The translations under genes were made by a program, and so were the position numbers. From contig NZ_CAJYVE010000034.1 in the NCBI RefSeq assembly GCF_913777995.1, positions 62,001 through 126,000 on the forward strand: a stretch of DNA of 64,000 nucleotides, given 5' to 3'. Of the stretch, positions 1-7,294 are shown piece after piece. The first letter of the stretch is position 1; each line of letters opens with the position of its first letter. The notes below the pieces were generated by a model that saw only the letters and a program-made list of their open reading frames with translations, was not told the origin of the DNA and searched no databases. The stretch comes from an uncultured Pseudomonas sp. (GTDB lineage Bacteria > Pseudomonadota > Gammaproteobacteria > Pseudomonadales > Pseudomonadaceae).

Positions 1-2
1 CG

Positions 3-1340
3 GTGCGCTATGCCTGCCAGACCCCGGTGTATGTGTCGGTGGGCCTGGCCAGCGAAGTCGATGGCCTGATCGAGCGTTTCTACGGCCAGGGCCGCTCGGC
101 CATGGGCTCGCTGATCGAAACCATGGATGAACATGGCGGTGCCGAAGAAGACATCGAGCATCTCAAGGACCTGGCTTCCGAAGCCCCGGTCATCCGCCTG
201 GTCAACCTGATCCTGCAGCGCGCCGTCGAACAACGCGCTTCGGACATCCACATCGAACCCTTCGAAAGCCAGCTGAAAGTGCGCTACCGCATCGACGGGG
301 TGCTGCACGAGGCCGAGGCACCACCCTCGAGTTCATCGGCAGCGATCATTTCGCGCCTGAAGATCATGGCCAGGCTGGACATCGCCGAGCGGCGCCTGCC
401 GCAGGACGGCCGGATCATGCTGCGCATACAAGGCAAGGAGTTGGACCTGCGGGTCAGCACCGTACCGACCAGCTTCGGCGAGTCGGTGGTCATGCGCCTG
501 CTCGATCGCGAAACGGTGAATTTCGATTTTCCCAGCCTGGGCATGGACGGCGAACGCCTGGCCAACTTCCTCGACGTACTGGAAAACCCCAACGGCATCC
601 TGCTGGTCACCGGCCCTACCGGCTCAGGCAAGACCACCACCCTATATACGGCGCTGTCACGCCTGAACACCGCCGAACGCAAGATCATCACCGTCGAAGA
701 CCCGGTGGAATACCAGCTCGAAGGCATCAACCAGATTCAGGTCAAGCCCTCCATCGGCCTGGACTTCGCCGGCGCGCTGCGCTCCATCGTGCGGCAGGAC
801 CCCGACGTGATCATGATCGGTGAGATGCGCGACCTGGAAACCTGCCGCATCGCGATTCAATCCGCCCTCACCGGCCACCTGGTGTTGTCCACCCTGCACA
901 CCAACAGCGCGGCGGCGAGTATCACGCGCTTGCTGGACATGGGCGTGGAGAGCTACCTGATCGCCTCCACCGTCAAGGGCATCCTGGCCCAGCGTCTGGT
1001 GCGTCGCCTTGACCCGGTCACACGCATCGCCTTCGAAGCGCCGCCTGAACTGGTCGCCGAGCACGGTCTTGAACGCTTTACCGAGCAACGCCCGATCATG
1101 CTCTACCGCCCGGCCAGCGAGTTGCCGGGCGGTGGCTTCCATGGTCGTAGCGCAATCACCGAACTGCTGGTGATGAACGAAGAACTGCGCAGCCTGCTGA
1201 TGCGTCAGGCCGATGCCGCGACACTCGAACAGGCTGCCCGACGGGATGGGTTGCGCACCTTGTATGAAGACGGCCTGCGCCAGGCCGTTGCCGGCGTGAC
1301 CTCCCTCGACGAGGTGCTGCGCGTGACGCGCGGAGACTGA
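3..1340 (+). CDS. gspE: Type II secretion ATPase GspE (5' end outside window)
   Basis: Cytoplasmic hexameric ATPase that powers pseudopilus assembly. The reading frame is open to the left edge, so the N-terminal N1/N2 region is missing and the GTG at 3 is not the true start. Visible are the P-loop [10 protein letters not shown] (about residue 205 of the visible part), the Asp box TVEDPVEYQ, a Walker B region with GEMRDLET, and the His box STLHTNSA. The tetracysteine zinc module that most GspE proteins carry between the His box and the C-terminus is absent: the stretch after LVRRL reads DPVTR and no CxxC pair follows. gspF starts 1 base after its stop. The family call is certain; which T2SS subtype is inference. 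Confidence 0.96.
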   Translation: MRYACQTPVYVSVGLASEVDGLIERFYGQGRSAMGSLIETMDEHGGAEEDIEHLKDLASEAPVIRLVNLILQRAVEQRASDIHIEPFESQLKVRYRIDGVLHEAEAPPSSSSAAIISRLKIMARLDIAERRLPQDGRIMLRIQGKELDLRVSTVPTSFGESVVMRLLDRETVNFDFPSLGMDGERLANFLDVLENPNGILLVTGPTGSGKTTTLYTALSRLNTAERKIITVEDPVEYQLEGINQIQVKPSIGLDFAGALRSIVRQDPDVIMIGEMRDLETCRIAIQSALTGHLVLSTLHTNSAAASITRLLDMGVESYLIASTVKGILAQRLVRRLDPVTRIAFEAPPELVAEHGLERFTEQRPIMLYRPASELPGGGFHGRSAITELLVMNEELRSLLMRQADAATLEQAARRDGLRTLYEDGLRQAVAGVTSLDEVLRVTRGD

Positions 1341-1341
1341 C

Positions 1342-2541
1342 ATGGCGCATTTCAAGTATCGGGCGCTGGACGCCGAGGGGGCCACACACCATGGCACGCT
1401 GGAAGCGAGCGACGAGAACGCCGCAGCGGCCATCCTGCAAAAGCGCAACCTGTTACTGCTCAGCCTGGAAGTCGGCACCCATCAAGGGCTGACGGCCATG
1501 CGGCGTCGCGTGCTCAACGGCGCGGCGCTGGTCAGTTTCACCCAGCAGTTGGCAACCCTGATCGGCGCTGGCCAACCATTGGAACGGGCCTTGGGCACGC
1601 TCGGCAAACAGAACCAGGAGCCTCGCCGCCAGGCCGTCTTCGAGCGAGTGCGCGAACAGGTCAAGGCCGGCAAGCCACTGAGCCATGCGCTGGAAGAAGA
1701 GCACGGCGAGTTTTCCAGCCTGTACATCAGCATGGTGCGCGCCGGTGAGGCCGGCGGCTCGCTGGAAAACACCCTGCGCCAGCTGGGCGAATACCTGGAG
1801 CGCAGTCAGAAGCTGCGCGGCGAAGTGGTCAACGCGCTGATCTATCCGATTTTCCTGGTGGTCGGCGTACTCGGCTCGCTGGCCTTGCTGCTGGCTTACG
1901 TGGTGCCGCAGTTCGTGCCGATCTTCCGCGACCTGGGCGTTCCGGTGCCGTTGATCACCCAGGCCATTCTCGGCATGGGCGAGTTCCTGAGCGCCTACGG
2001 CCTGGTGCTGCTGGCCGCCATCGTGGCATCGGTCTGGAGCATCGCGGTGCTGCGCCGCGACCCACAGCGTCGGCAACGGCACGACCGGCGCCTGTTGTCA
2101 CTGAAGGTCATCGGCCCGTTGCTGCAACGCATCGAGGCCGCGCGACTGGCCCGCACCCTGGGCACCTTGCTGAGCAACGGCGTGGCCCTGCTGCAAGCCA
2201 TGACCATCGTGCGCGAGGTATGCGGCAACCACGCCCTGCGCGCCCAGGTCGAGCAAGCCACCGATTGGGTCAAGGGTGGCGGCCGGCTGGCACAAGCCTT
2301 TGGAGAACAACCACTGCTGCCGGAACTGGCCCTGCAAATGATCGAGGTCGGCGAACAGGCCGGCAACCTCGACAGCATGCTGCTCAAGGTCGCCGACGTC
2401 TTCGACGTCGAGGCCAAGCGTGGCATCGACCGCATGCTCGCGGCCCTGGTACCCAGTCTGACCGTGGTCATGGCGGTCATGGTGGCGGTGATCATGCTGG
2501 CCATCATGCTTCCGCTGATGAGCCTGACCAGTAACATTTGA
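1342..2541 (+). CDS. gspF: Type II secretion inner-membrane platform protein GspF
   Basis: Polytopic inner-membrane protein that couples the GspE ATPase to pseudopilin assembly. At 399 aa it is of normal length, with two tandem T2SSF domains (about residues 65-190 and 270-390). It has three hydrophobic segments: VVGVLGSLALLLAYVVP, the stretch near residues 215-235, and the C-terminal VVMAVMVAVIMLAIMLPLM. The N-terminal FKYRALDAEG is typical of GspF/PilC. It starts directly after the gspE stop, so translation is probably coupled. Confidence 0.96.
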   Translation: MAHFKYRALDAEGATHHGTLEASDENAAAAILQKRNLLLLSLEVGTHQGLTAMRRRVLNGAALVSFTQQLATLIGAGQPLERALGTLGKQNQEPRRQAVFERVREQVKAGKPLSHALEEEHGEFSSLYISMVRAGEAGGSLENTLRQLGEYLERSQKLRGEVVNALIYPIFLVVGVLGSLALLLAYVVPQFVPIFRDLGVPVPLITQAILGMGEFLSAYGLVLLAAIVASVWSIAVLRRDPQRRQRHDRRLLSLKVIGPLLQRIEAARLARTLGTLLSNGVALLQAMTIVREVCGNHALRAQVEQATDWVKGGGRLAQAFGEQPLLPELALQMIEVGEQAGNLDSMLLKVADVFDVEAKRGIDRMLAALVPSLTVVMAVMVAVIMLAIMLPLMSLTSNI

Positions 2542-2551
2542 GGACACACAC

Positions 2552-2977
2552 ATGCGTCGATTCAAATCCGCCAATGGCCGTCGCCAGGGCGGCTTCACCC
2601 TGTTGGAAATGCTCGCGGTCATCGTGCTGCTCGGCATCGTGGCGACCATCGTCGTACGCCAGGTCGGCGGCAACGTCGACAAGGGCAAGTACGGCGCCGG
2701 CAAGGCACAGCTGGCCAGCCTGAGCATGAAGATCGAAAGCTACGCGCTGGATGTCGGCTCGCCACCGGCCAACCTGCAGCAGCTGGTCAGCAAGCCCGCC
2801 AATGCCACCGGCTGGGCAGGCCCCTATGCGAAAAAGTCCGACCTCAAGGACCCGTTCGGCCATGCCTTCGGTTACCGCTTCCCTGGCGAGCACGGCAACT
2901 TCGACCTGATCTTCTACGGCCAGGACGGCCAGCCCGGTGGCGAAGGCTACCGCGCCGATATCGGTAACTGGCAGTAA
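2552..2977 (+). CDS. gspG: Major pseudopilin GspG
   Basis: Main subunit of the periplasmic pseudopilus. It shows the prepilin peptidase motif GGFTLLEMLAVIVLLGI after a short basic leader, with glycine at -1 and glutamate at +5, so it needs a PilD/GspO peptidase encoded elsewhere. The C-terminal part has the GspG features: the aromatic segment GWAGPYAKKSDLKDPFG and a late FDLIFYGQDGQPGGEG stretch that matches the calcium-binding loop region of major pseudopilins. It is 141 aa, normal for the family, and begins 10 bases after gspF. Confidence 0.96.
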   Translation: MRRFKSANGRRQGGFTLLEMLAVIVLLGIVATIVVRQVGGNVDKGKYGAGKAQLASLSMKIESYALDVGSPPANLQQLVSKPANATGWAGPYAKKSDLKDPFGHAFGYRFPGEHGNFDLIFYGQDGQPGGEGYRADIGNWQ

Positions 2978-2978
2978 C

Positions 2979-3416
2979 ATGCGCGCCCTGCCCCGCTCCC
3001 GCGGCTTCACCCTGTTCGAACTGCTGGTGGTGATCGTCCTGATCGGCATCGGTATCGGCGTGGTGGGCTTCGGCGTGGGCAAAGGCCTGCACACCGCCAG
3101 CGAGCACCGCGCCTTGAGCGAGGTGGTGCAGGCGCTGCGCGCGGCGCGGGTGCAGGCGATCGTCACCGGGCAACCGGCGCAGACCCGCTTCGATCTCAGG
3201 AACGGGCGCTTCCAGGGGCCGCAGCAGAAAGCCCATCGCCTGCCCGCCGACATGCACGTGCAACTGCAGACCGCCGACGGCCTCGGCCCGGCATTCGAGT
3301 TCTATCCCGATGGCGGGTCGAGCGGTGGGCATCTGTTGCTGAGCCGCAACGACAAGCAGTGGCGGGTCGATATCAACTGGCTGAACGGCAGCGTTCAGTT
3401 GCGCAGGCTCAATTGA
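2979..3416 (+). CDS. gspH: Minor pseudopilin GspH
   Basis: Minor pseudopilin, 145 aa. The ATG at 2979 lies 1 base after the gspG stop and places the prepilin motif RGFTLFELLVVIVLIGIG right after a six-residue leader, so I prefer it to an in-frame ATG at 2937 inside gspG. The rest has the loose beta-rich composition of GspH (FDLRNGRF, FYPDGGSSGG). GspH and GspI are hard to tell apart by sequence; the order in the operon and the FYPDG/GG pattern favour GspH. Confidence 0.9.
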   Translation: MRALPRSRGFTLFELLVVIVLIGIGIGVVGFGVGKGLHTASEHRALSEVVQALRAARVQAIVTGQPAQTRFDLRNGRFQGPQQKAHRLPADMHVQLQTADGLGPAFEFYPDGGSSGGHLLLSRNDKQWRVDINWLNGSVQLRRLN

Positions 3417-3781
3417 GCGGCGAGCGCGGCTTCACGCTGCTGGAAATGCTCGCTGCGCTTGCGGTGCTGGCGCTGTGCAGCAGCGTGCTGGTGGTGGCCT
3501 TCGGGCAAAGCGCCCGCGCCCTGCAGCAGGTGCAACGCAGCGACCTGCTGAGCCTGACCGCACGCTCGTTGATGGACGAGGCCCGCGCGCGCCGCTTGCA
3601 GGCCGGCGTGACCGAAGGGCAATGGTCGGGCGTGAAGTGGCGCCTGAACGTCAGCGCCATGCCCGCCGGCAACGCACCGCTGGACGCCTGGCGGCTTGAC
3701 CTGGATGTCAGCGACGGTAAACGGCACGCGCACTACAGCGCGCTGCAAGTGCGCAGTGCGGGTTCGAGGGCCGGACAATGA
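3413..3781 (+). CDS. gspI: Minor pseudopilin GspI (TTG start)
   Basis: Minor pseudopilin that helps nucleate the pseudopilus tip with GspJ and GspK. No ATG lies near the prepilin motif. A TTG at 3413 overlaps the gspH stop in the form TTGA and gives the leader SGERG before FTLLEMLAALAVLALC, the correct leader length. An upstream ATG at 3359 would put 22 extra residues before the cleavage site and would lie deep inside gspH. The protein is 122 aa, with the conserved tail pattern WRLDLDVSDG. The gspJ ATG overlaps its end. Confidence 0.88.
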   Translation: MSGERGFTLLEMLAALAVLALCSSVLVVAFGQSARALQQVQRSDLLSLTARSLMDEARARRLQAGVTEGQWSGVKWRLNVSAMPAGNAPLDAWRLDLDVSDGKRHAHYSALQVRSAGSRAGQ

Positions 3782-4389
3782 AGCATCGTGCCCAGGGGTT
3801 CACCTTGCTGGAAGTGCTGATCGTGCTGAGCCTGCTCGGCGTGCTGCTCACCCTGATTGCCGGCGCGATCAGCGGCGGCAATCGGGCCATGGCCAAGGCC
3901 GAACGCTACAGCGCGGCACTCGACGAAGTGCGTTCGACGCAGAATTTCCTGCGCCATGCCATCGGCCAGAGTCTGCCCTTGGCGGCCGGGACCTCGCCGT
4001 CGGAGCAGGCGCCCGTGTTCATCGGCGAGCCGCACAGCATGACCTTTCATGCACCGCTCGCCAGCACCCTGGGTGGTGGTCTGTATCGATACAGCCTGGC
4101 GCTGGCCCAAGGGCAGCGCCTGCAGGTAAGCCTGCAACGCCTGAGCGATCAGGGCCTGCAGCCGGCGCTGGAACCCCAGGTGCTGCTGCATCAGGTACAG
4201 GACGTGCAATTCAGCTATCGCGGCGTCTCGCCCCAAGGCGTTGCCACCGACTGGCTCGATCACTGGCCCTGGCCGGGGCGGCTGCCGCTGAACGTACGTA
4301 TCGACGCACAGCTGAGGGGGCCGGTGCCATGGCCGTTGCAGAGCATCGACCTGCGCCTGGACCTGTCGTCGGAGGCGCACGCGCTATGA
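3778..4389 (+). CDS. gspJ: Minor pseudopilin GspJ
   Basis: Minor pseudopilin, 203 aa. It carries the prepilin motif QGFTLLEVLIVLSLLGVLL after a short leader, and its larger size relative to H and I fits GspJ. The C-terminal domain contains LLHQVQDVQFSYRGV and WPLQSIDLRLDL, matching GspJ-type strands. The start overlaps the gspI stop (ATGA) and its own stop overlaps gspK, so the genes are tightly coupled. Confidence 0.93.
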   Translation: MKHRAQGFTLLEVLIVLSLLGVLLTLIAGAISGGNRAMAKAERYSAALDEVRSTQNFLRHAIGQSLPLAAGTSPSEQAPVFIGEPHSMTFHAPLASTLGGGLYRYSLALAQGQRLQVSLQRLSDQGLQPALEPQVLLHQVQDVQFSYRGVSPQGVATDWLDHWPWPGRLPLNVRIDAQLRGPVPWPLQSIDLRLDLSSEAHAL

Positions 4390-5108
4390 CAAACCAGCGC
4401 GGTGTGGCCCTGCTCCTGGTGCTGTGGGTCCTGGCACTGCTGGGCACCTTGCTTGCCGGCCTGCTGGGCTGGGTGCACCTGCAGAATCGCCAGGCGCTGT
4501 GGCAACGCCAGCAGACCCAGGCGCTGCTGGCCGCCGAGGCGGGGGTGGAAATGGCCGTGCTGGCGCAACTGGATCGTGACCCGCAGCGCCACTGGAAAAC
4601 CGATGGCCAGGCGCGCGCGCTGCGCTTTGACCAGGCGTCGCTGGCGGTGAGCCTGACCAGCGAGGCCGGGAAGCTGGATGTCAACGCGGCACCCGCCGAA
4701 TCCTTCGCCCGGCTGTTGCGCGCCTGTGGCAGTTCGGCCGAACAGTCCGGGCAACTGTCGCAGGCCCTGACCCAGCGCCGTGGCGACAAGCGTCCGCCCC
4801 TGCGCAGCATCGAGGAAGTGCGCGAACTGCCGGCCATGGACCAGCGGCTTTACCAGTGCGCCAGTGCGCACCTGACCCTGTGGAGCGGCTTGCCCGCCCC
4901 GGTCGCCGGCCAGGCCTCGCCGTGGTTGCGTCAGGCCCTGAATCTGCCACGCGGCAGCGGGGCCGCCACTCAGGCGGGGCCGGTCATCACCGTACAAAGC
5001 CGGGCGACATTGCCCGGCGGCTTCAGCAAGACGCTGAGCGTCACGCTGCTACTCAACCCATCGGAGGAGGGTGTCAGGCCTTATCGGGTCCTGCGCTGGC
5101 AAGAATGA
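4386..5108 (+). CDS. gspK: Minor pseudopilin GspK (short form)
   Basis: Tip pseudopilin. The start at 4386 overlaps the gspJ stop (ATGA); a longer open frame upstream from 3696 is only chance reading through gspI/gspJ. GspK features are the leader MTNQRG followed by VALLLVLWVLALLGTLLAG, with no glutamate at +5 as is normal for GspK, then LDVNAAPAESFARLL and an SAM-like helical part with RSIEEVRELPAMD. At 240 aa it is clearly shorter than well-studied GspK proteins of about 300 aa or more, so part of the alpha domain seems reduced. Confidence 0.9.
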   Translation: MTNQRGVALLLVLWVLALLGTLLAGLLGWVHLQNRQALWQRQQTQALLAAEAGVEMAVLAQLDRDPQRHWKTDGQARALRFDQASLAVSLTSEAGKLDVNAAPAESFARLLRACGSSAEQSGQLSQALTQRRGDKRPPLRSIEEVRELPAMDQRLYQCASAHLTLWSGLPAPVAGQASPWLRQALNLPRGSGAATQAGPVITVQSRATLPGGFSKTLSVTLLLNPSEEGVRPYRVLRWQE

Positions 5109-6136
5109 AGCATCGTCTTTCAAAGCAGCTCGCTGCGCTGCAAGCCCGCCTGCTCGGCCAATGGCGTGGCAGCCGGGCACAACACCTCTGGCAGGCCTGG
5201 CTGGGCGAGCTGCATGCGCTGTTGCCCGCCGCCATTCGCACGCGCCTGCTGCCTCAGGTACGCGAACGCCTGGTGGACTGGCCGCTGCCCGAGCAGGTCG
5301 ACGAACATCCCGATGAACGTCGGGTTCTGCTGCTGCCGGCCAACATGCTGCTGGTCCAGACCCTGATGCTGCCGAGTGCCGCCGTGCGTGACCTGCACAG
5401 CGTGATCGGCTTCGAACTCGACAAGTACACGCCCTACCCCCGCGAACGCCTGCATTACGTGGCCCGGGTCATCGGCAAGGACGGCGCGCTGGCCAAGGTG
5501 CAGTTGGCGGCGGTGCTGCGCGAGCGCCTGCAGCCAGCGCTCGAGGAATGCCAGGCCAGAGGGCTGGCGCTGCATGCCGTCGACGGCTATGACGCCCGTG
5601 GCCAGCGCCTGGGCATCGACCTGCTGCCCGCCGAGCAACGGCCAGCGCGCCCGGCGCGTGCGCAATTGCCAGGCTATCTGGCACTGGCCTGCGGCGTGTT
5701 GCTGGTGAGCTGCATGGTGCTCTGGCTGGATGCCCGCACGGCGATGGTCGAGACGATGCAGCACCGCGTCGACGAGCAGCGCACGCAGGTGCAACAAGTA
5801 CAGAACCTGCGCCGCGAACTGATCAACACGCAGGGTGCGGCACGCTACCTGGCCCAGCAGAAAGCCGCGCAACCCACGCTGTCCAGCGTGCTGGTCGACC
5901 TGACCGGCTGCCTGGGTGCCGACACCTGGGTCGAGCAACTGGAAATCACCGACGGCGGCGGCGTGTCGCTTTCCGGGCAAAGCGCCAAAGCCAGCGCCCT
6001 GATCACCCGCATGAAAGACTGCAAGACCCTGAGGGACGCGCAGTTCCAGGGCATCATCCAGCCCGACGAAGCGACCGGCAAGGAACGCTTTTCCCTGCGC
6101 GCCCAATTGCACAGGGAGGCCGCCGATGCGCCGTGA
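5105..6136 (+). CDS. gspL: Type II secretion platform protein GspL
   Basis: Bitopic inner-membrane protein that links GspE to the platform and to GspM. The ATG at 5105 overlaps the gspK stop (ATGA). The cytoplasmic part contains the actin-like fold region with RVLLLPANMLLVQTLMLPS and FELDKYTPYPRE. A single membrane span lies near residues 188-207 (LALACGVLLVSCMVLWL). The periplasmic part has a PilN/GspL-type ferredoxin-like domain. The total of 343 aa is a little short for GspL. The gspM start lies 11 bases inside its 3' end. Confidence 0.9.
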   Translation: MKHRLSKQLAALQARLLGQWRGSRAQHLWQAWLGELHALLPAAIRTRLLPQVRERLVDWPLPEQVDEHPDERRVLLLPANMLLVQTLMLPSAAVRDLHSVIGFELDKYTPYPRERLHYVARVIGKDGALAKVQLAAVLRERLQPALEECQARGLALHAVDGYDARGQRLGIDLLPAEQRPARPARAQLPGYLALACGVLLVSCMVLWLDARTAMVETMQHRVDEQRTQVQQVQNLRRELINTQGAARYLAQQKAAQPTLSSVLVDLTGCLGADTWVEQLEITDGGGVSLSGQSAKASALITRMKDCKTLRDAQFQGIIQPDEATGKERFSLRAQLHREAADAP

Positions 6137-6782
6137 GCTGACCGCCAGGGAGCGCCGCGGCGCGGCGCTGATCGTCCTCGCACTGGTACTTTGGGCGGCG
6201 TGGTGGCTGCTGGTGCAAAGCTGGTTTCTCGACCCGCTCAATGCGCTCGACGAACAGGCCGAGATGCTGCGTGGCCAGCAACAGCGCTACGCCGCCATCC
6301 TGCAGCAACACGACAGCCTGGAGCAGCAGCTACAGGCGGCGCGCCGCGACCCATCCAGCCGCACCAGCCTGCTGCCCGGCGAAGATCCCAGCGCCGTGGC
6401 CGCCGACCTGATGCAACGCAGCCTCGACCTGGTCAAGGCCCACGCCGATCAGGGCCCCGGCTGCGAAGTCACGCAGCGCATGCCGATCACCCCCGAGCAT
6501 GAAGGTGCAGAGCCCTATCGCCAGGTGAAAGTCAGCCTGACCCTGGAATGCGCCATGGAGCCCCTGGCCAGGCTGCTGCACGACTTCGAATACGGGCAGC
6601 CGTTTCTGTTCGTCGACAACCTGAGCCTGCGCCGCGCCACCTCGGCACCGGCCAGGGGCGGCGCCGGGCGCCTGGAGGTCCACCTGCTGCTGCGTGGCTA
6701 TATGCAACAGGCGTCCAGCCCTGCGCAAGCCGGCAAACAGCCAGGCAAGGCATCCGCCACCGCCAAGGAGCCTGACGCATGA
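6126..6782 (+). CDS. gspM: Type II secretion platform protein GspM
   Basis: Inner-membrane partner of GspL, 218 aa. It has a short cytoplasmic N-terminus (MRRELTARERRG), one membrane span (AALIVLALVLWAAWWLLV), a periplasmic coiled segment rich in Gln, and a C-terminal alpha/beta domain with FEYGQPFLFVDNLSLR. The last 25 residues are Ala/Lys/Pro-rich and look like a flexible tail. The family is poorly conserved, so the call rests on topology, the FLFVDNL motif and its place between gspL and the gspC-like gene. Confidence 0.88.
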   Translation: MRRELTARERRGAALIVLALVLWAAWWLLVQSWFLDPLNALDEQAEMLRGQQQRYAAILQQHDSLEQQLQAARRDPSSRTSLLPGEDPSAVAADLMQRSLDLVKAHADQGPGCEVTQRMPITPEHEGAEPYRQVKVSLTLECAMEPLARLLHDFEYGQPFLFVDNLSLRRATSAPARGGAGRLEVHLLLRGYMQQASSPAQAGKQPGKASATAKEPDA

Positions 6783-7294
6783 GACTCGACAACCTGACCC
6801 TGGCGCTGCTGGCCGCCACCGCCCTGTTGAGCGCCACGGCCATCAGCCTGGCCATGGGCGCCGGGCAGACAGTGAACTGGTTGCCACCGGGCGAGGTCCA
6901 TGCAGCGGCACCGGCCAGCAAACCCAAGGCGCTGCCCCCTTTGTCGTCGCAAGCCCTGGCCCTGACCTGGCAGCAATCGATGTTCAGCCCGGACCGCAAA
7001 CCCGACCCGGTGGCCGACAAGCACCAGGCGTCCTCGCTGGATGGCATCAGCCTCAGCGGGGTGATCATCGACGGCCAATCTCAATGGGTACTGCTGCGCA
7101 TGCCCGACCAGCGCAACGTGAAACTGGCCGTCGGCAGCAGCCTCGACAACGGCTGGACGCTGACCGCTGCCAGCGCACGGCAAGCCACCTTTACCCACGA
7201 GGGGCAGACCCGTGAACTGCGCCTGCCCCTGCTTCGCCTTCCACCCCCTTCGAAAGCCCGACCCATTACCCTTCCAGACGTACGCACACCATGA
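6779..7294 (+). CDS. GspC/GspN-like type II secretion protein, HR-like domain without PDZ
   Basis: A 171-aa bitopic protein with an N-terminal membrane span (LTLALLAATALLSATAISLAMG), a Pro/Ala linker, and one periplasmic domain with ISLSGVIIDGQSQWVLL and GWTLTAASARQATF, the pattern of the GspC homology region that contacts the secretin. There is no C-terminal PDZ domain or coiled coil, so it is much shorter than a standard GspC. It begins inside the gspM stop (ATGA) and its stop overlaps the gspD ATG. It is likely the GspC equivalent of this operon; many databases would label such a protein GspN or 'secretion protein'. Confidence 0.75.
   Translation: MRLDNLTLALLAATALLSATAISLAMGAGQTVNWLPPGEVHAAAPASKPKALPPLSSQALALTWQQSMFSPDRKPDPVADKHQASSLDGISLSGVIIDGQSQWVLLRMPDQRNVKLAVGSSLDNGWTLTAASARQATFTHEGQTRELRLPLLRLPPPSKARPITLPDVRTP

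Noticed and set aside
3696-4385. N-terminal extension of gspK reading through gspI/gspJ
   Set aside because: It is out of frame with the pseudopilin genes and the true leader starts at 4386.
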